Assembly: GCA_030141605.1 (NCBI GenBank) | Contig: JAQGDQ010000263.1 | Location: 62,001 to 126,000 of the forward strand | Reading direction: 5' to 3' | DNA length: 64,000 nt | From: Tubiluchus corallicola | Taxonomy: Eukaryota > Priapulida > Priapulimorpha > Priapulimorphida > Tubiluchidae | Shown here: positions 1 through 12,118 of the stretch, piece by piece | How the letters are laid out: each line of letters starts with the position of its first letter | Numbering within the stretch: position 1 is the first letter of the stretch | Made by a program: the position numbers and the translations under genes | The notes under the pieces: generated by a model | Told to the model about the DNA's origin: nothing | Seen by the model: only the letters and a program-made list of their open reading frames with translations | Databases searched by the model: none

Positions 1-234
1 TTTACAGTAAAATTGATAGCAACTGTTCCTAGCTAGTGTAGCACACATTTACAGTAAAATTGATAGCAACTGTTCCTAGCTAGTGTAGCACACATTTACA
101 GTAAAATTGATAGCAACTGTTCCTAGCTAGTGTAGCACACATTTACAGTAAAATTGATAGCAACTGTTCCTAGTTAGTGTAGCACACATTTACAGTAAAA
201 TTGATAGCAACTGTTCCTAGTTAGTGTAGCACAC
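1..234. repeat. 47-bp tandem repeat, five copies
   Basis: Five head-to-tail copies of a 47-bp unit starting TTTACAGTAAAATTGATAGC begin at 1, 48, 95, 142 and 189. The first three carry CTAGCTAG and the last two CTAGTTAG, so the array splits into two sub-variants. It touches the left edge, so its true length is unknown. No coding content. Confidence 0.95.
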
Positions 235-1460
<1,226 letters not shown>

Positions 1461-2632
1461 CTGCCTCTTTTTTTTACTTCTTCCTCTTTTCATCTCTCTT
1501 GCTCTTTCCCTCATACTGTCACTTTTTGTGGTAGTATTGCTATCACACGAACTTGTCTTCTTTTGAAGTGAGTTTGCTAACATAGGAGACACCATTTCAG
1601 CCCATTCAGATTCATTCTACACTCCACTTGTTTCACTTAATTATGCATTAGCGCTGATAGCTTGGTCATTACTATATGGGGCGATTTTTAAAGTCAAAAG
1701 TTTTCCGGGTGGTAAAGAATGTGACAAATAGACTGAAGAGTAGAAAAGCACCCCGAATAGAAGTCAGAGAACCAACTAGTGGCAAAGTAAATTTGTTTTA
1801 CAAATGAATGTTTTGGACTAAGCATGCAACACACGCCTGGAGCTGCTGTAACAGTATCAGAGGCAATTAGGTCAGGCCGAAGAAATAAGAGACTGACGTA
1901 CTTAAAATGCTGACCAAATGGCTCTAGCTGGTAGTAATCATTCCAGGTTCAACTAATGGAAACAGTTATGTGACATACTGGTAGGCACTCAAGTTGCGTT
2001 GCAAAAATTCAACACATCCCATGCATAATCAATATTCATCTACGCACTATACAACATAGGACACATTGATTTCATTTTGGTTCCCAAGCCAAAGTTTTTA
2101 AAATATATATACGCAGGTTCAAACCCCGACCTTTGCTCTTCTTAAAGCACAAAGTAAAAAACATCAAAATTAATGTTATCATGGAGAACGGTACAGTAAT
2201 TGCCCGAATGTTGTTCCACCTGCCGGAGTAAGTGTTAAACTAAGCTATTCTAATCCACTAGACAAACGTACACTGCTTAACAAACCTATTTGTTTACGAA
2301 GTAGTTTTTGGCAATTGTTGAAGTTAAACAGCACATAACGACTAGAAAAACACCACAATTGTTACAGACGACCACTACATCAAGGCGCTTCCTTCTTCGA
2401 TGGAGATCTCCTTTTATTCGGTGCACGCAACAAAATCATTAATAAATTTTGGGGTACCAAACGAAGAGGCGCATGAAAATGTGCTAGGACACCACAAGGT
2501 GGGGTTAAACCAATTATTTTACCGAAATTCCCCGGATCTCGTCTTGGAACATTTCGTTAGAAACCAAAACGTGAGAAAATTTACAACACATTAAACTGCA
2601 AACCTTTACGAAAAAAGTCGAATCCCCTCTTT
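1461..2632. other. Gene-free stretch
   Basis: AT-rich unique sequence. I see no exon with paired splice sites and no recognisable transposon ends. Confidence 0.5.
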
Positions 2633-2975
2633 GGATGTAATGAATGAATGAATGAATGAGTGAGTGAATGAGTGAGTGAGTGAATGAATGAGCAAGTGAG
2701 TGAGTAATTAGTGAATGGATAAATGAATGAATGAATGAATGAATGAATGAATGAGTAACTGAGTGAGTGATTAGTGAAAGAATGAATGAGTGAGTGAGTA
2801 AGTGAGTGAGTGAGTGAGTGAGTGATTAGTGCATGAATGAATGAATGAATGAATGAATGGATGGATGGATGAATGAATGAATGAGTGAGTGAATGAATGA
2901 ATGAATGACTGAATGAGTGAGTGAGTGATTAGTGAATGAGCGAATGAATGAAAAAATCAATGAAAAAATGATGGA
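2633..2975. repeat. (GAAT)n / (GAGT)n tetranucleotide repeat
   Basis: About 340 bp of interrupted GAAT and GAGT tetramers with TTAGTGAA interruptions recurring at intervals, which suggests that blocks of the array were duplicated as units. Confidence 0.95.
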
Positions 2976-3657
2976 TTAGGCTCTTAAGCTTTACAAATGA
3001 GGTTAAATTGAATTAAAGGGACCACAAAGGGAACAAACTCGAACGAGACAGTCAAGGGTTAACAATCCAACTAAGACCAAGACTTCATATCACCAATTGC
3101 ATATACTGTAAATCTACCTATTATTGACTGTCACATTACTTCGTGCCCATACATTATTTATGCACATACTCAGCAACGATGAATGCGCAGAATAAATAAA
3201 TAAAGCTCTAAAAGCCAGCCCATGGGTTACTTTTCTAATGTTCACGATGTAATGTATTAATTCGTAATGAGATTTCTACAATGAAAATAAAGGAAAGCAA
3301 CCATGAGGAAAATTTAGTAAACGTAACCCCTAGCTGTCGCGTCGAGTCAAGCGCTATTAAAGCAAGTTGTTTATGCAAAAACAAAGTCAAGAGAAATGAA
3401 TGCATAATAATTACTGGGGCGAAAGGGTTACTTAGCAAAAGGGTCACATAAAAAGTTTAATGAATGAACGCGGAACGAAAGTTTGTAAGCGTACAGATAA
3501 CCTCAAGCATTGTAATGTAAAATAACATGAATAAAGCAAGTAACTACATTTTACAATTTAAGCGCGTCTGTTGTAACTATAACACGTATCGGTCCCACTA
3601 TTTCATCATTAACTAATTTGACTTGGGTATTTTAAAACATGCAGTAGTAAGTACACT

Positions 3658-4269
3658 ACGTGTGGCCCATTTCACAGTGAGGACGCACAGTTCCTTCTGC
3701 AGTTCTTGGCAAGGAATTCTGCCGCCTGCTACAAGCTATGCGTCCTCCTCGTGAGGAATCTTGCTGCATGGTAATAATAAGGCATGTTCCAATTTAACTA
3801 CTCAATTACTTCTTTCTTATTTTAGCATATCACAATTGACACATTGAGCATAAAATTCTAAGATTTAATCTCCTTTTTTAACAGACTGACGATTTTGTAT
3901 TTTATTAATGCAACATCGATGGTTATATTCATGAAAAGGAAAAATAACGCAAGCACATATTTAATTTATACGTGTATATCTTCAGATTTTGAATGTGTTA
4001 GCAGAACTTTACTAAAAAAACAAACACGTCAGACATTAAATTGACTAACATTGTTAACTGTACTTTGTATATGAGAAATACGGCAAGTACAACTTGATTT
4101 AGACGTGGTTTGCAGCATAAAACTCGCAAAGTACCTGCAGCTAACTAGACCACGCGGTTTCACTGTGAAATGAAATTTCTTGCTTATGTGGACTCAGTTT
4201 TGAGAAAAATCGAAAATTTTCCAACGTTCTGACAGCAAATCCGTGCGTCCTCACTGTAAAATGGGACGT
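3658..4269. mobile_element. Non-autonomous DNA transposon (MITE) with inverted ends
   Basis: The left end reads CCCATTTCACAGTGAGGACG near 3666 and the right end is its reverse complement, GCGTCCTCACTGTAAAATGG, ending near 4263. Both ends are bordered by ACGT. The 612-bp interior is AT-rich and has no open frame, so this is a MITE-like deletion derivative. The superfamily cannot be fixed from these ends. Confidence 0.75.
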
Positions 4270-5246
4270 AAGCCGAGCCTAAAGCTGATCTGCAAATGAT
4301 TCATGTTTTCATTATTTTTTCTATATCTACATGTTTTTCCTACTATGTTGTGTAAGGACATCTGTTTAAGGAGCAACTGTTTAGATCTTTTCTAAACTTT
4401 GATGCTTTTCTCCAGCTTCCTGTGCGATTTAATGATTTTATGAAGGGCATCTTTTAGACAGATTTATCAATCCAAATGTTATCGTTCACATTTTATCAAA
4501 TTCTATCGTTGCGATTGTCAGTCTTGTGTAAAAATAGCAAAATCTCACAATCCTACACATTTCGAAACTACATGTGTAATTACCCATCAATTTACTTGTT
4601 AAGTTCAGTGAATTACTGTTTATTTACGAGCGGAAATGCAATGTGACCTTGATACGTTGACACCAGACGTTATAAATTTCTAGATTAATCAAATTATGGC
4701 AACTAATGTTTATTAACGTTTACAGCTAAGCAGGTATTTCTCGTTTTTATCTGGTTACTGTCTGTCTGCCTCGGTGTCAAATTAACCTTAACTCCGCAGA
4801 AACAAATGAAGTCAGCTCAACCTATTAGGTGTAATGTAATTACAAGCTGTAAAACATGGGTTCGAGTCTCACCACAGGGACACTTTTTGCGACTACTGTG
4901 ACTGGAAATTGTATCTTCAACTTAAATTTGTGTAAAACATTGACAAAGGCAAAAACAATAATAAATAGAAAGACAAAGGATCTTTTGTGCGTTTTCCGCA
5001 TCTTTACAACTGAATTTAAAAGTCAGTTGTCAAATTGTCAGGCAAATTTAATACCAACAGTAATTGAAATTTCTCATTTTGTAGTTCACATGCACACTGT
5101 GACAGCAATTACCAGACGACAGTGATTGGCAATTTTGCGCGTTTACAAGCCAACAACAGTTGAGAATATCCGAGTACTAGAAATTACTGCTTAAAGAAGA
5201 CGAGACAATGATATTACTCGTCCTTTTTATCGCCTCACAGTCCTAC
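4270..5246. other. Gene-free stretch
   Basis: No gene supported. An 89-codon frame at 4856-5125 has no recognisable domain, and I regard it as chance. Confidence 0.5.
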
Positions 5247-5668
5247 TAGTGGCGGATTTAGGGCCTGCGACCCCCCCCCCCCAGTAGCAATTACAGCACA
5301 CCAAGTGAATATTTTCTCTAGATTATAACGTTTAGTGGTAGCTTTTAATGACTTATATCGAGTAGAAAGTTCTGCATTAACGATTTTAGTGTAAAAACAT
5401 TTGTGCACTTTAAGTGATAATTGAAGTTTTTGGCAAAGATGTCGCTGTGCGCAATTATGTGTTACACTAGTGTGTATACTAGTTTATTGGTGGGTAATTA
5501 AGAGTCAAAAGTTTGAGGTGACATAATGAGTTTTAAACTATTGAATTTGCTTGAGGAAATAGTAAGAAAAATGGTCTAAAATGCAATAAAATACATTGGT
5601 AGCCGGGGTTCCCCAGACCCCCTAGCTAGTTGGGTCCACCCTTTTCCCAAAGCCTGTATCCGCCGCTG
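5247..5668. mobile_element. hAT-like non-autonomous element
   Basis: Imperfect inverted ends TAGTGGCGGATTTAGGGCC (left) and, reading inward from the right, CAGCGGCGGATACAGGC resemble the CAG-GGCGGAT-CAGG ends common in hAT MITEs. CCTAC flanks both sides (5242-5246 and 5669-5673), though a full 8-bp target duplication is not visible. A poly-C run follows the left end. No transposase remains. Confidence 0.6.
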
Positions 5669-5724
5669 CCTACTGTGACAGTTGTACTTCTCATACTGCT
5701 AGCAAATTAACCTCCGTATTCTCC

Positions 5725-5875
5725 CGCTCGAATGCTGATAAAGCCACTTGCATAACAGTGTTCAGTTTTTTTGCCGGATTACTGCTGTGATTACACCTTT
5801 TGAGGGAAAATTTCTTTTATTTTACAGTTCTCCCTGCCTAATGACTGCAACAGGCGTAATAGACGTATGACGGTG
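5725..5875 (+). repeat. Dispersed repeat family A, copy 1
   Basis: This about 130-150 bp segment shares an ordered set of blocks with 42575-42725, including GGATTACTGCTG, TTTCTTTTATTTTA, a CTGCCTA block and AATAGACGT. Both copies lie in the same orientation. It looks like a SINE or the 3' tail of a retroelement; no diagnostic promoter boxes are visible. Confidence 0.6.
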
Positions 5876-6132
5876 ATTCTCTCCGTTCAATGTCTAGTAT
5901 AAAGACGAAAGTAAAAGAGTGAATGGGTAAGTGGGAAGGCGGTGAGAGGGGTGTTTGTCTGTGTTTGAGTGCATTACTAAAAGAGAGAATGAGAGAGGGA
6001 GGGAGAAAGAGTATTAGTGGGCTAACGAATAAGAGCAAACAAGTGAATAAGTCAGTTAGAAGATCGGTTAGCGAGGGGTGCAACAACAACTGCAATGTTT
6101 CTAACAGAGATTTCTGACAAGAGAGACCAACC

Positions 6133-6468
6133 ATGTGCGACAAGCCTGTTTATACGGCGAATATGGCGAAACATTTCATTAGCTATATTCGACCAGTCCT
6201 ATGGAATAAACTAAGCCGCAATTCAAAATGCAGTCACTCCCTTTCAACTTTAAAAAACCGTCAGAAAAGAAATATTTCAAAAGTATTGAGAGTAACACAG
6301 TTTGATAATGGTAATCACCTGCATTCTTTTTCCACAGTAATCTTAATAAAACGTGACTATGCTCAACAGGTTACTGAACACTTTATAATCATGATCACAG
6401 TTTTTCTTAGTTCTCGCTCCATTTCATCTTTCATTCACTACTCCCCCACACTTTTATATATATCTTAG
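6133..6468 (+). pseudogene. Non-LTR retrotransposon 3' fragment (end of reverse-transcriptase ORF)
   Basis: The open frame contains HFISYIRPVLWNKLSRN followed by SLSTLKNRQKRNISK. This matches the hallmark C-terminus of many LINE polyproteins (F-S-Y-G-P-x-LWN-LP, then SL-FK-LK). Only this tail is left; no reverse transcriptase core or endonuclease is seen upstream, so it is a 5'-truncated copy. AT-rich sequence with AATAAATAAATG near 6635 probably represents its 3' UTR. Confidence 0.65.
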
Positions 6469-7319
6469 GCTCAAACTGTATGCATCAAAATCATTCTGTA
6501 ATGTAATTTGCACGTGCATATGCTGCATAAGAATCTCTTTTGTATTTTCTGGATGATATTGCATTTATATTTATATTTACTTCAGTGGAAAATTATCTGT
6601 ATTTTTATTATAACTGTAAGATGCAGTACGGAAATAAATAAATGTGCTTCGCCTTGTCGATCTTCGGTAATCTACGATAATCAGTAATCTACACTAACCA
6701 ACGTATGTCAAAAAGAATTATTTACGGAAATAGTAAGAGAGACAGAATAACGTAAAAAGTGAAATAGTTTTTGTAAGTGAAGTAAAATACAACCACACAA
6801 GCAGGAGTGCTACACTTCAAGAGCGAAAATGCTCCTTAAGGAAGCAGTTTTTTCTATAAAGCCATTCTACCGAGCAATAGCCCTAATACAGACTTCCTTT
6901 CACTAGATCTAATGCCTATTATTGGCGTAGATGTCAAGGAACGATAATAGCCACTTAGAGCTGCTGATTTAGCGAAACTGACCGCAAAAAATCCCTCTAT
7001 TAGCGGTGTAATTGTAAGCACAATTTGAAACGTCAGCTACCCAGAATAGAAATCAGGGATGAGTATCAGGAAGGAATATACTGGAACAGTATAGTTTCCT
7101 TTAGGTAACACTTTAAATTTTCAGAATGCAGCCTAGTTTATATCTTAATGAACAGCCATTTGCATCACATTTGTGACTTTTGCAGTGATGTGCATGCAAC
7201 GTTTAAAGCAAAGCACGATGATTTTCCATATTCTGCCCTTTGTAAAATGTACGGTAAAATGTACACAGTTTAAACACACATAATAATGCCAAAGCATCAG
7301 ACAATTAAACAATAGGTTA

Positions 7320-7805
7320 AAAACTTAATTAACGGCGGGCAAGCCCAACTATTGATGACATCACAAACGAACATAATTTTCAACAGCACAAACATTCCAT
7401 GAGCGTGTTGTGCGTGTTTGTGAAAGCGAAAATTGAAGTACATTGCTACTGTAAGATTTTCAGTGTATTGTACTAAAACTAGGCAAGTTTTAAGATAAAA
7501 ATTCGAATTTAAAATTTACCTCGGCGCTCACGCAGGAAAACTCCAACGTGCATATTACGTCACAAACGAACAGATCTGAACTGAGAGGTACAGCACCTGT
7601 TTTTCATGCAAAGCGTTTCCGAAATGCAGACGCTAGTGCTCAACTAACTAATAAATGGCAAAAAGCGAAGAACTAGCCGCGGTAACACGAGATTACTTTT
7701 GTGTGGTAACAATTCTTTTTATAAAAAAAGGATGTTCCCTTCCGATATTCTAAAGAGTAGATTGTTTTGACCTACAGTTTAGTATTGGGTCCGGTTTGCC
7801 TTTAA
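7320..7805 (+). repeat. Dispersed repeat family B, copy 1
   Basis: Starts near TTAATTAACGGCGGGCAAGC, contains ATTGATGACATCACAAA and TTTCCGAAATGCAG, and ends near GATTGTTTTGACCTACAGTT. Closely related copies lie at 11632-12118 (inverted) and 15640-16150 (direct). It has no open frame. It contains CRE-like TGACATCA and TTACGTCA sites, but as repeat content rather than an obvious promoter. Confidence 0.85.
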
Positions 7806-7941
7806 ACATGTCAAACGACTTAAAAACTAAAAGCAAATTTGACGTTCATTTATAAGGTTTTAAAGACTCTACACTATTCTAAATACATAAGGTCGTGATT
7901 ATTTAAATCGATATGTTAGACATTTCAAACCCGCTGATGTT

Positions 7942-8640
7942 TGTGAAGATCCATCCAGTTACAACGTCAGACCAAAACCTGCTGAACTACCCCAGAAAGA
8001 AGCACCTGACAAGTTGTGTGAAGGATTTTAGGTTATTTTATTACTTCAGTGTTATCTCATTCTGTAAACCCCCCTATACTGTCCTTTAACTGCATTCGAA
8101 TGTCTTGACTTGGCTTCTCTCTGTCATGCTCTATTGACAGAGCTGGTTTACCTGGTCAGTTGGCAGTCGGTTCTTGGCTAAGAGAGTTGTTGTTGTTGTT
8201 GTTTGTCTCAGTTAAACCATTTATTTGTCAAGAGTAATAGAGCCATGATGTAAGTTTATTCAGTCTCACTTTATTATTAATTTCTTTGTTTCTTTTTTGG
8301 CTCAAATTAGTTTGTTATATTTTGTTATGATTTTTCTTACAGATAAAACGTAATAAAACTACTCAAACATGAATTTTTTGACTTTGGGCATCATGAAGTT
8401 GTAGTCTCTCACAAGTTGAATGATCCTGCTATTTCAAGCCGAAGCCAAGGAGTTTTCGGACCATGAATAGCACCACAATATGCTGCAAACTCTGATTGTG
8501 AAGATCCATCCAGTTACAACATCAGACCAAAACCTGCTGAACTGAAGCACCTCACAAGTTGAATGATCCTGCTATTTCAAGCCGAAGCCAAAGAGGTTTC
8601 AGACCATGAATATCACCACAATGTGCAGCAGCAGCAACTG
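7942..8640 (+). repeat. Locally duplicated segments
   Basis: The block GTGAAGATCCATCCAGTTAC occurs at about 7942 and 8497. A second block, ACAAGTTGAATGATCCTGC, followed by about 70 bp of shared sequence occurs at about 8409 and 8556. The order suggests two overlapping local duplications of the same parent sequence. No coding function assigned. Confidence 0.75.
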
Positions 8641-9611
8641 TTGATCTGGTTAGCAAAACAATACCGGCAATTTATAGGTCGCTTTTGCAAAACATTTACA
8701 ATCCGGCAAAAGCCGTGTTTTCATAGCTAGACTAGAAACGTTTTCCTAACCACAACAGCAACAACAACATGCCAAGAAGGTCATTTACCAAGAGTGGCAA
8801 TACTTGGCTTCAATGTTCACTCTGCAACTGTGGGGATCCCTATGTGGACCGTGAATTAACTGTGTATGTATCGTACTCTTCCTTTTATCGAAAACAATTT
8901 TTACAATCATTGGGTTTGGTTAGCTTCTTCTGTACTTGTTTTTGCCTACACATGTACATGATTGAACGCTTTCGTGGTACTTTCGCCTGTTAAGAACCAT
9001 AAATTTGAACCCGACAAAGAGTAATGTGTTGCAGTTATTGTACAGGTTCAGAATTAGTTTGAAGTTTGGTTGAATCTTTGAAGTTGATAACAACAGTTTT
9101 ACTCGGTTAGATTCCTGGTAAAATCTATTTGGCAACCCACACGATACTACGTCAGATCAAGAAATCAGTCCTTTATTAAAAATTCTTTTATTACAACTGA
9201 GCGCAGATGAAAGTACTTTGATAGAAGATAAGATATTTCAATACAGGATTAGTATATCAATTCCTTAGCTGTCTTTACTCATATATGTCTCCTAATCCTC
9301 ATTAATACTTTAAAACGGGGAACATTAATGGTGATGTTCCGGCTATAATTAAAGAATCATCACACCTACACGTTGTGTTACTTCCTGGTTGACGTTTAAA
9401 ACTTCGTTAAACTTTCTTAGCTGTGACTTGCTTAAATCACGTGTCAGTCTGGTTCAGGATACGTAAATTACGAAAAAAACGAACGTTATGCCGGCAACAT
9501 TAAAAATGTGTAACCCATTCGCAGAATTTGGTGTTGTTTTCGTTTAGTTTTAATTTCCAAAATTTGAGTAACATGCGCTTTTGCAGTAGATATAGGTCTA
9601 TTGTTTGCTGT
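8641..9611. other. Gene-free stretch
   Basis: AT-rich sequence with short open frames on both strands (8769-8993, 8920-9135), none with a recognisable domain. Confidence 0.5.
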
Positions 9612-10077
9612 TTAACCCTTTCAGTCCCAAATTATTTTTGTAATAAGAAAATTTTTTTTGGCTTGGTACTTTTGTTCAGTATGTCCATCTTGTTTACACA
9701 TAATAATTATTTTTTCTACCTGTGCCCGCGTGCTAAATATAACCTGTATCCCACGGGATGCATTGGGATTTAATGGAAGCATAAAATGTGCTTCATTTTG
9801 CAACTGCTGATAATTTTTTAAAGTATTTAAGACATTTAGTATGCATGCTATGCTGATCTGTACAAAGTCGTCTCTAAAGTACTGTACCTTGTGCAGTTTT
9901 TTATGCTATGTAGATTTTCTAGTTTGCCATTTTATCACCATTTTAGTCTATTGTTATTGGCTTAAATCAAAACAACTATTAACAGATCAAATAACTGTCA
10001 GTTTTAAAATTTTATTAAATTTAAAGGCAGAAAATATTCTCGTATCCCACGGGATACAACGGGTATGAAAGGGTTAA
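9612..10077. mobile_element. piggyBac-like MITE with TTAA target duplication
   Basis: TTAA lies at both borders (9612-9615 and 10074-10077). Directly inside are inverted ends CCCTTTCAGTCCC (left) and GGGTATGAAAGGG (right). TTAA duplication plus ends beginning CCC is the piggyBac signature. Sub-terminal TATCCCACGGGAT motifs also occur near both ends (about 9747 and 10043). At 458 bp it encodes no transposase. Confidence 0.85.
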
Positions 10078-11115
10078 ATAACAGTATGACATGACGGTGT
10101 TACACAGTTGCTTCTTTGGATTGACGTCACAATAGGGTTCTATATCTCGTCCTAAAATACAACACTTTTACGGTTGAAGGGATTCATTTACGTAAAATAT
10201 TATTATTATTGTTACATTTTAGAACGTAAAACATTCGTTCGTTTGTCGTTTCGCTCATTCACTCATTCGTCCGTTCAGTTGACAAGTTCATCGTTTATCA
10301 TAAATTATGGACGCCGTTATTATACGTTATCTTTTGCTTGTGCCCACTTTGTCGCAGCTTAGTAACAGTGAAGGTGAAGGCATCAACTGTCTTGCGTTGT
10401 TAGTGTTCTACGGGCATTGTGATCACGCTTACCATATTAAACGTCTTATCCATAATAAATTGCAGGTTAAATTCCAATTAAAACTAGCTACCCTTGTAAT
10501 GTCCTTCTAATATTTTGGTATGTGAATATTGAATTTTATGGAACACTAATAATATGTGCAGAGCGATACTGTACAAGCATTAAGATGTTTTAAGTGTGTA
10601 TGTGCTCGTATTACGGCATAAAGAGGCGTCACAATCGACATTCCCAGAATGAAGAAAAGTGAATCCACAGAGTGGGAGATATAAACACGTCTAAACACGG
10701 TTATTAAAGTTTAAATCAGGTATTAAATCACGAGGGAAGTGACAGTTTTGATTAGGAAATTATACTACACGCAAGAAACGCTTAATGCAATAAATTATTA
10801 CCTACATTAACACCATGACATGTTAATATTACACCGGCTTGCTAACCTGTTTAATGTGTTACCTGACCTGGCAAGGTTATCGCACGATAAACTATTACCA
10901 AGAAGTGACCTAAGAGTCACCCTGGTGACGAATTCAGGAGTGAGCACAAACTCAGTGACACCGTGTCACATTCCCAAGTAATGCAACAATTACCCTAACG
11001 ATGCAGTGAGAACATGACTTTGTGCCATATTCACAATTTGAGAAACACTTCAAATGCCATTTTGACAAGCGAGTTAAGATGTGCCCTTTCTATCACACAA
11101 ATGTGAGTAAAAGCA
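10078..11115. other. Gene-free stretch
   Basis: AT-rich. Open frames at 10174-10362 and 10307-10510 overlap each other and show no domain. No transposon ends identified. Confidence 0.5.
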
Positions 11116-12118
11116 AAACCAGAACCAATGTTAAACTGTAGGTCAAAACAATCTACTCTGTAAAATATTGAAAGGGAACTTTATTATGGTAAATTATTAG
11201 AATCTGCACTGCATAGTAATTATTTAATTAGTAAGCTAGCCTATTAGCGTGCATATAAAATTTTTAAGTCCGAAAGATTGAAATTTCTCTACTGTCTAAC
11301 GGTTGGTAATTTCCCAGCTTAGAATTACTGCCTGGAATGCAGAAGTTCTGCGTTCGAATTCCTACGGGCAAATAAATTGTTTTGTTTTTTATTCTTCGCT
11401 CGAAATACAGTTACCATTTATCGTCATAGATTTCTTCAGTTATTACAGTATTTATAACTTAATTATTAGTCAAATCAAACTGATGAATTACCTTTAATCA
11501 CTTTTTAATAAGTTAAACTTTTCTAATGTTCGCCGAGAATAAATTTTATTAGACAGTGGACTTGTGAAAACTGAATCTAGATTTCAGTACGAAAAAGCTA
11601 GCAGCATCAGGATAATGTAGGTGATAGAGTTAAATCAAAACCAGACTCAATTTTAAACTGTAGGTCAAAACAATCTACTCTTTAAAATATTGAAAGAAAA
11701 CATGCTATTTTTTTCAAAAATGACTTACGTGAAAGAATTCTTACCACACAAACACAATTTCACGTTCGTGCCACTAGTTCTTCTCTGTTACATGCATTTC
11801 GGAAACGCACTGCACAAAAGTGCATTACCGTGCTGTACCTCCCAGTTCAGATGTGTCAGTTTATGACAAACTACACACGTTCGACAGCTCATGCGTGAGC
11901 ACAGCAGTAAATTTGAAATTTGAATTTTTATTTTAAAGTTTGTCGAGCTTTAGTACAACACACGGAATATCTTACAGTAGCACTGTACTTCAATTTTCGC
12001 TTTCGCAAACACAGGCAACAAGCTCATGGAATCTTTGTGCTGTAGAAAATTATGTTAATTTGTGATGTCATCAATAGTTTGGCTCGCCCGCCGTTAATTG
12101 AGTTTTAAATCTATTATT
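11116..12118 (-). repeat. Composite repeat (SINE plus family B, copy 2), inverted relative to 15.6-16.6 kb
   Basis: 11632-12118 is family B in reverse orientation, and 11195-11631 is a SINE-bearing segment. Together they match 15640-16590 as its reverse complement. 11116-11190 repeats the end piece of family B (AACTGTAGGTCAAAACAATC), which is also present at about 11655. The SINE segment thus sits between two copies of that piece. Confidence 0.85.
11290..11369 (+). repeat. tRNA-derived SINE head (copy in composite repeat)
   Basis: The sequence resembles a tRNA: a D-arm/box A-like CTAACGGTTGG, an anticodon-arm-like CTGCCTGGAATGCAG (loop CTGGAAT, anticodon position GGA) and a box B-like CGTTCGAATTCC running into CTACGGGC. 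The T-stem and acceptor stem do not pair, so this is a Pol III-type SINE promoter region and not a working tRNA gene. Confidence 0.6.

Noticed and set aside
11290-11369. Functional tRNA-Ser gene
   Set aside because: T-stem and acceptor stem do not pair and the segment belongs to a repeated element, so it is a SINE head.
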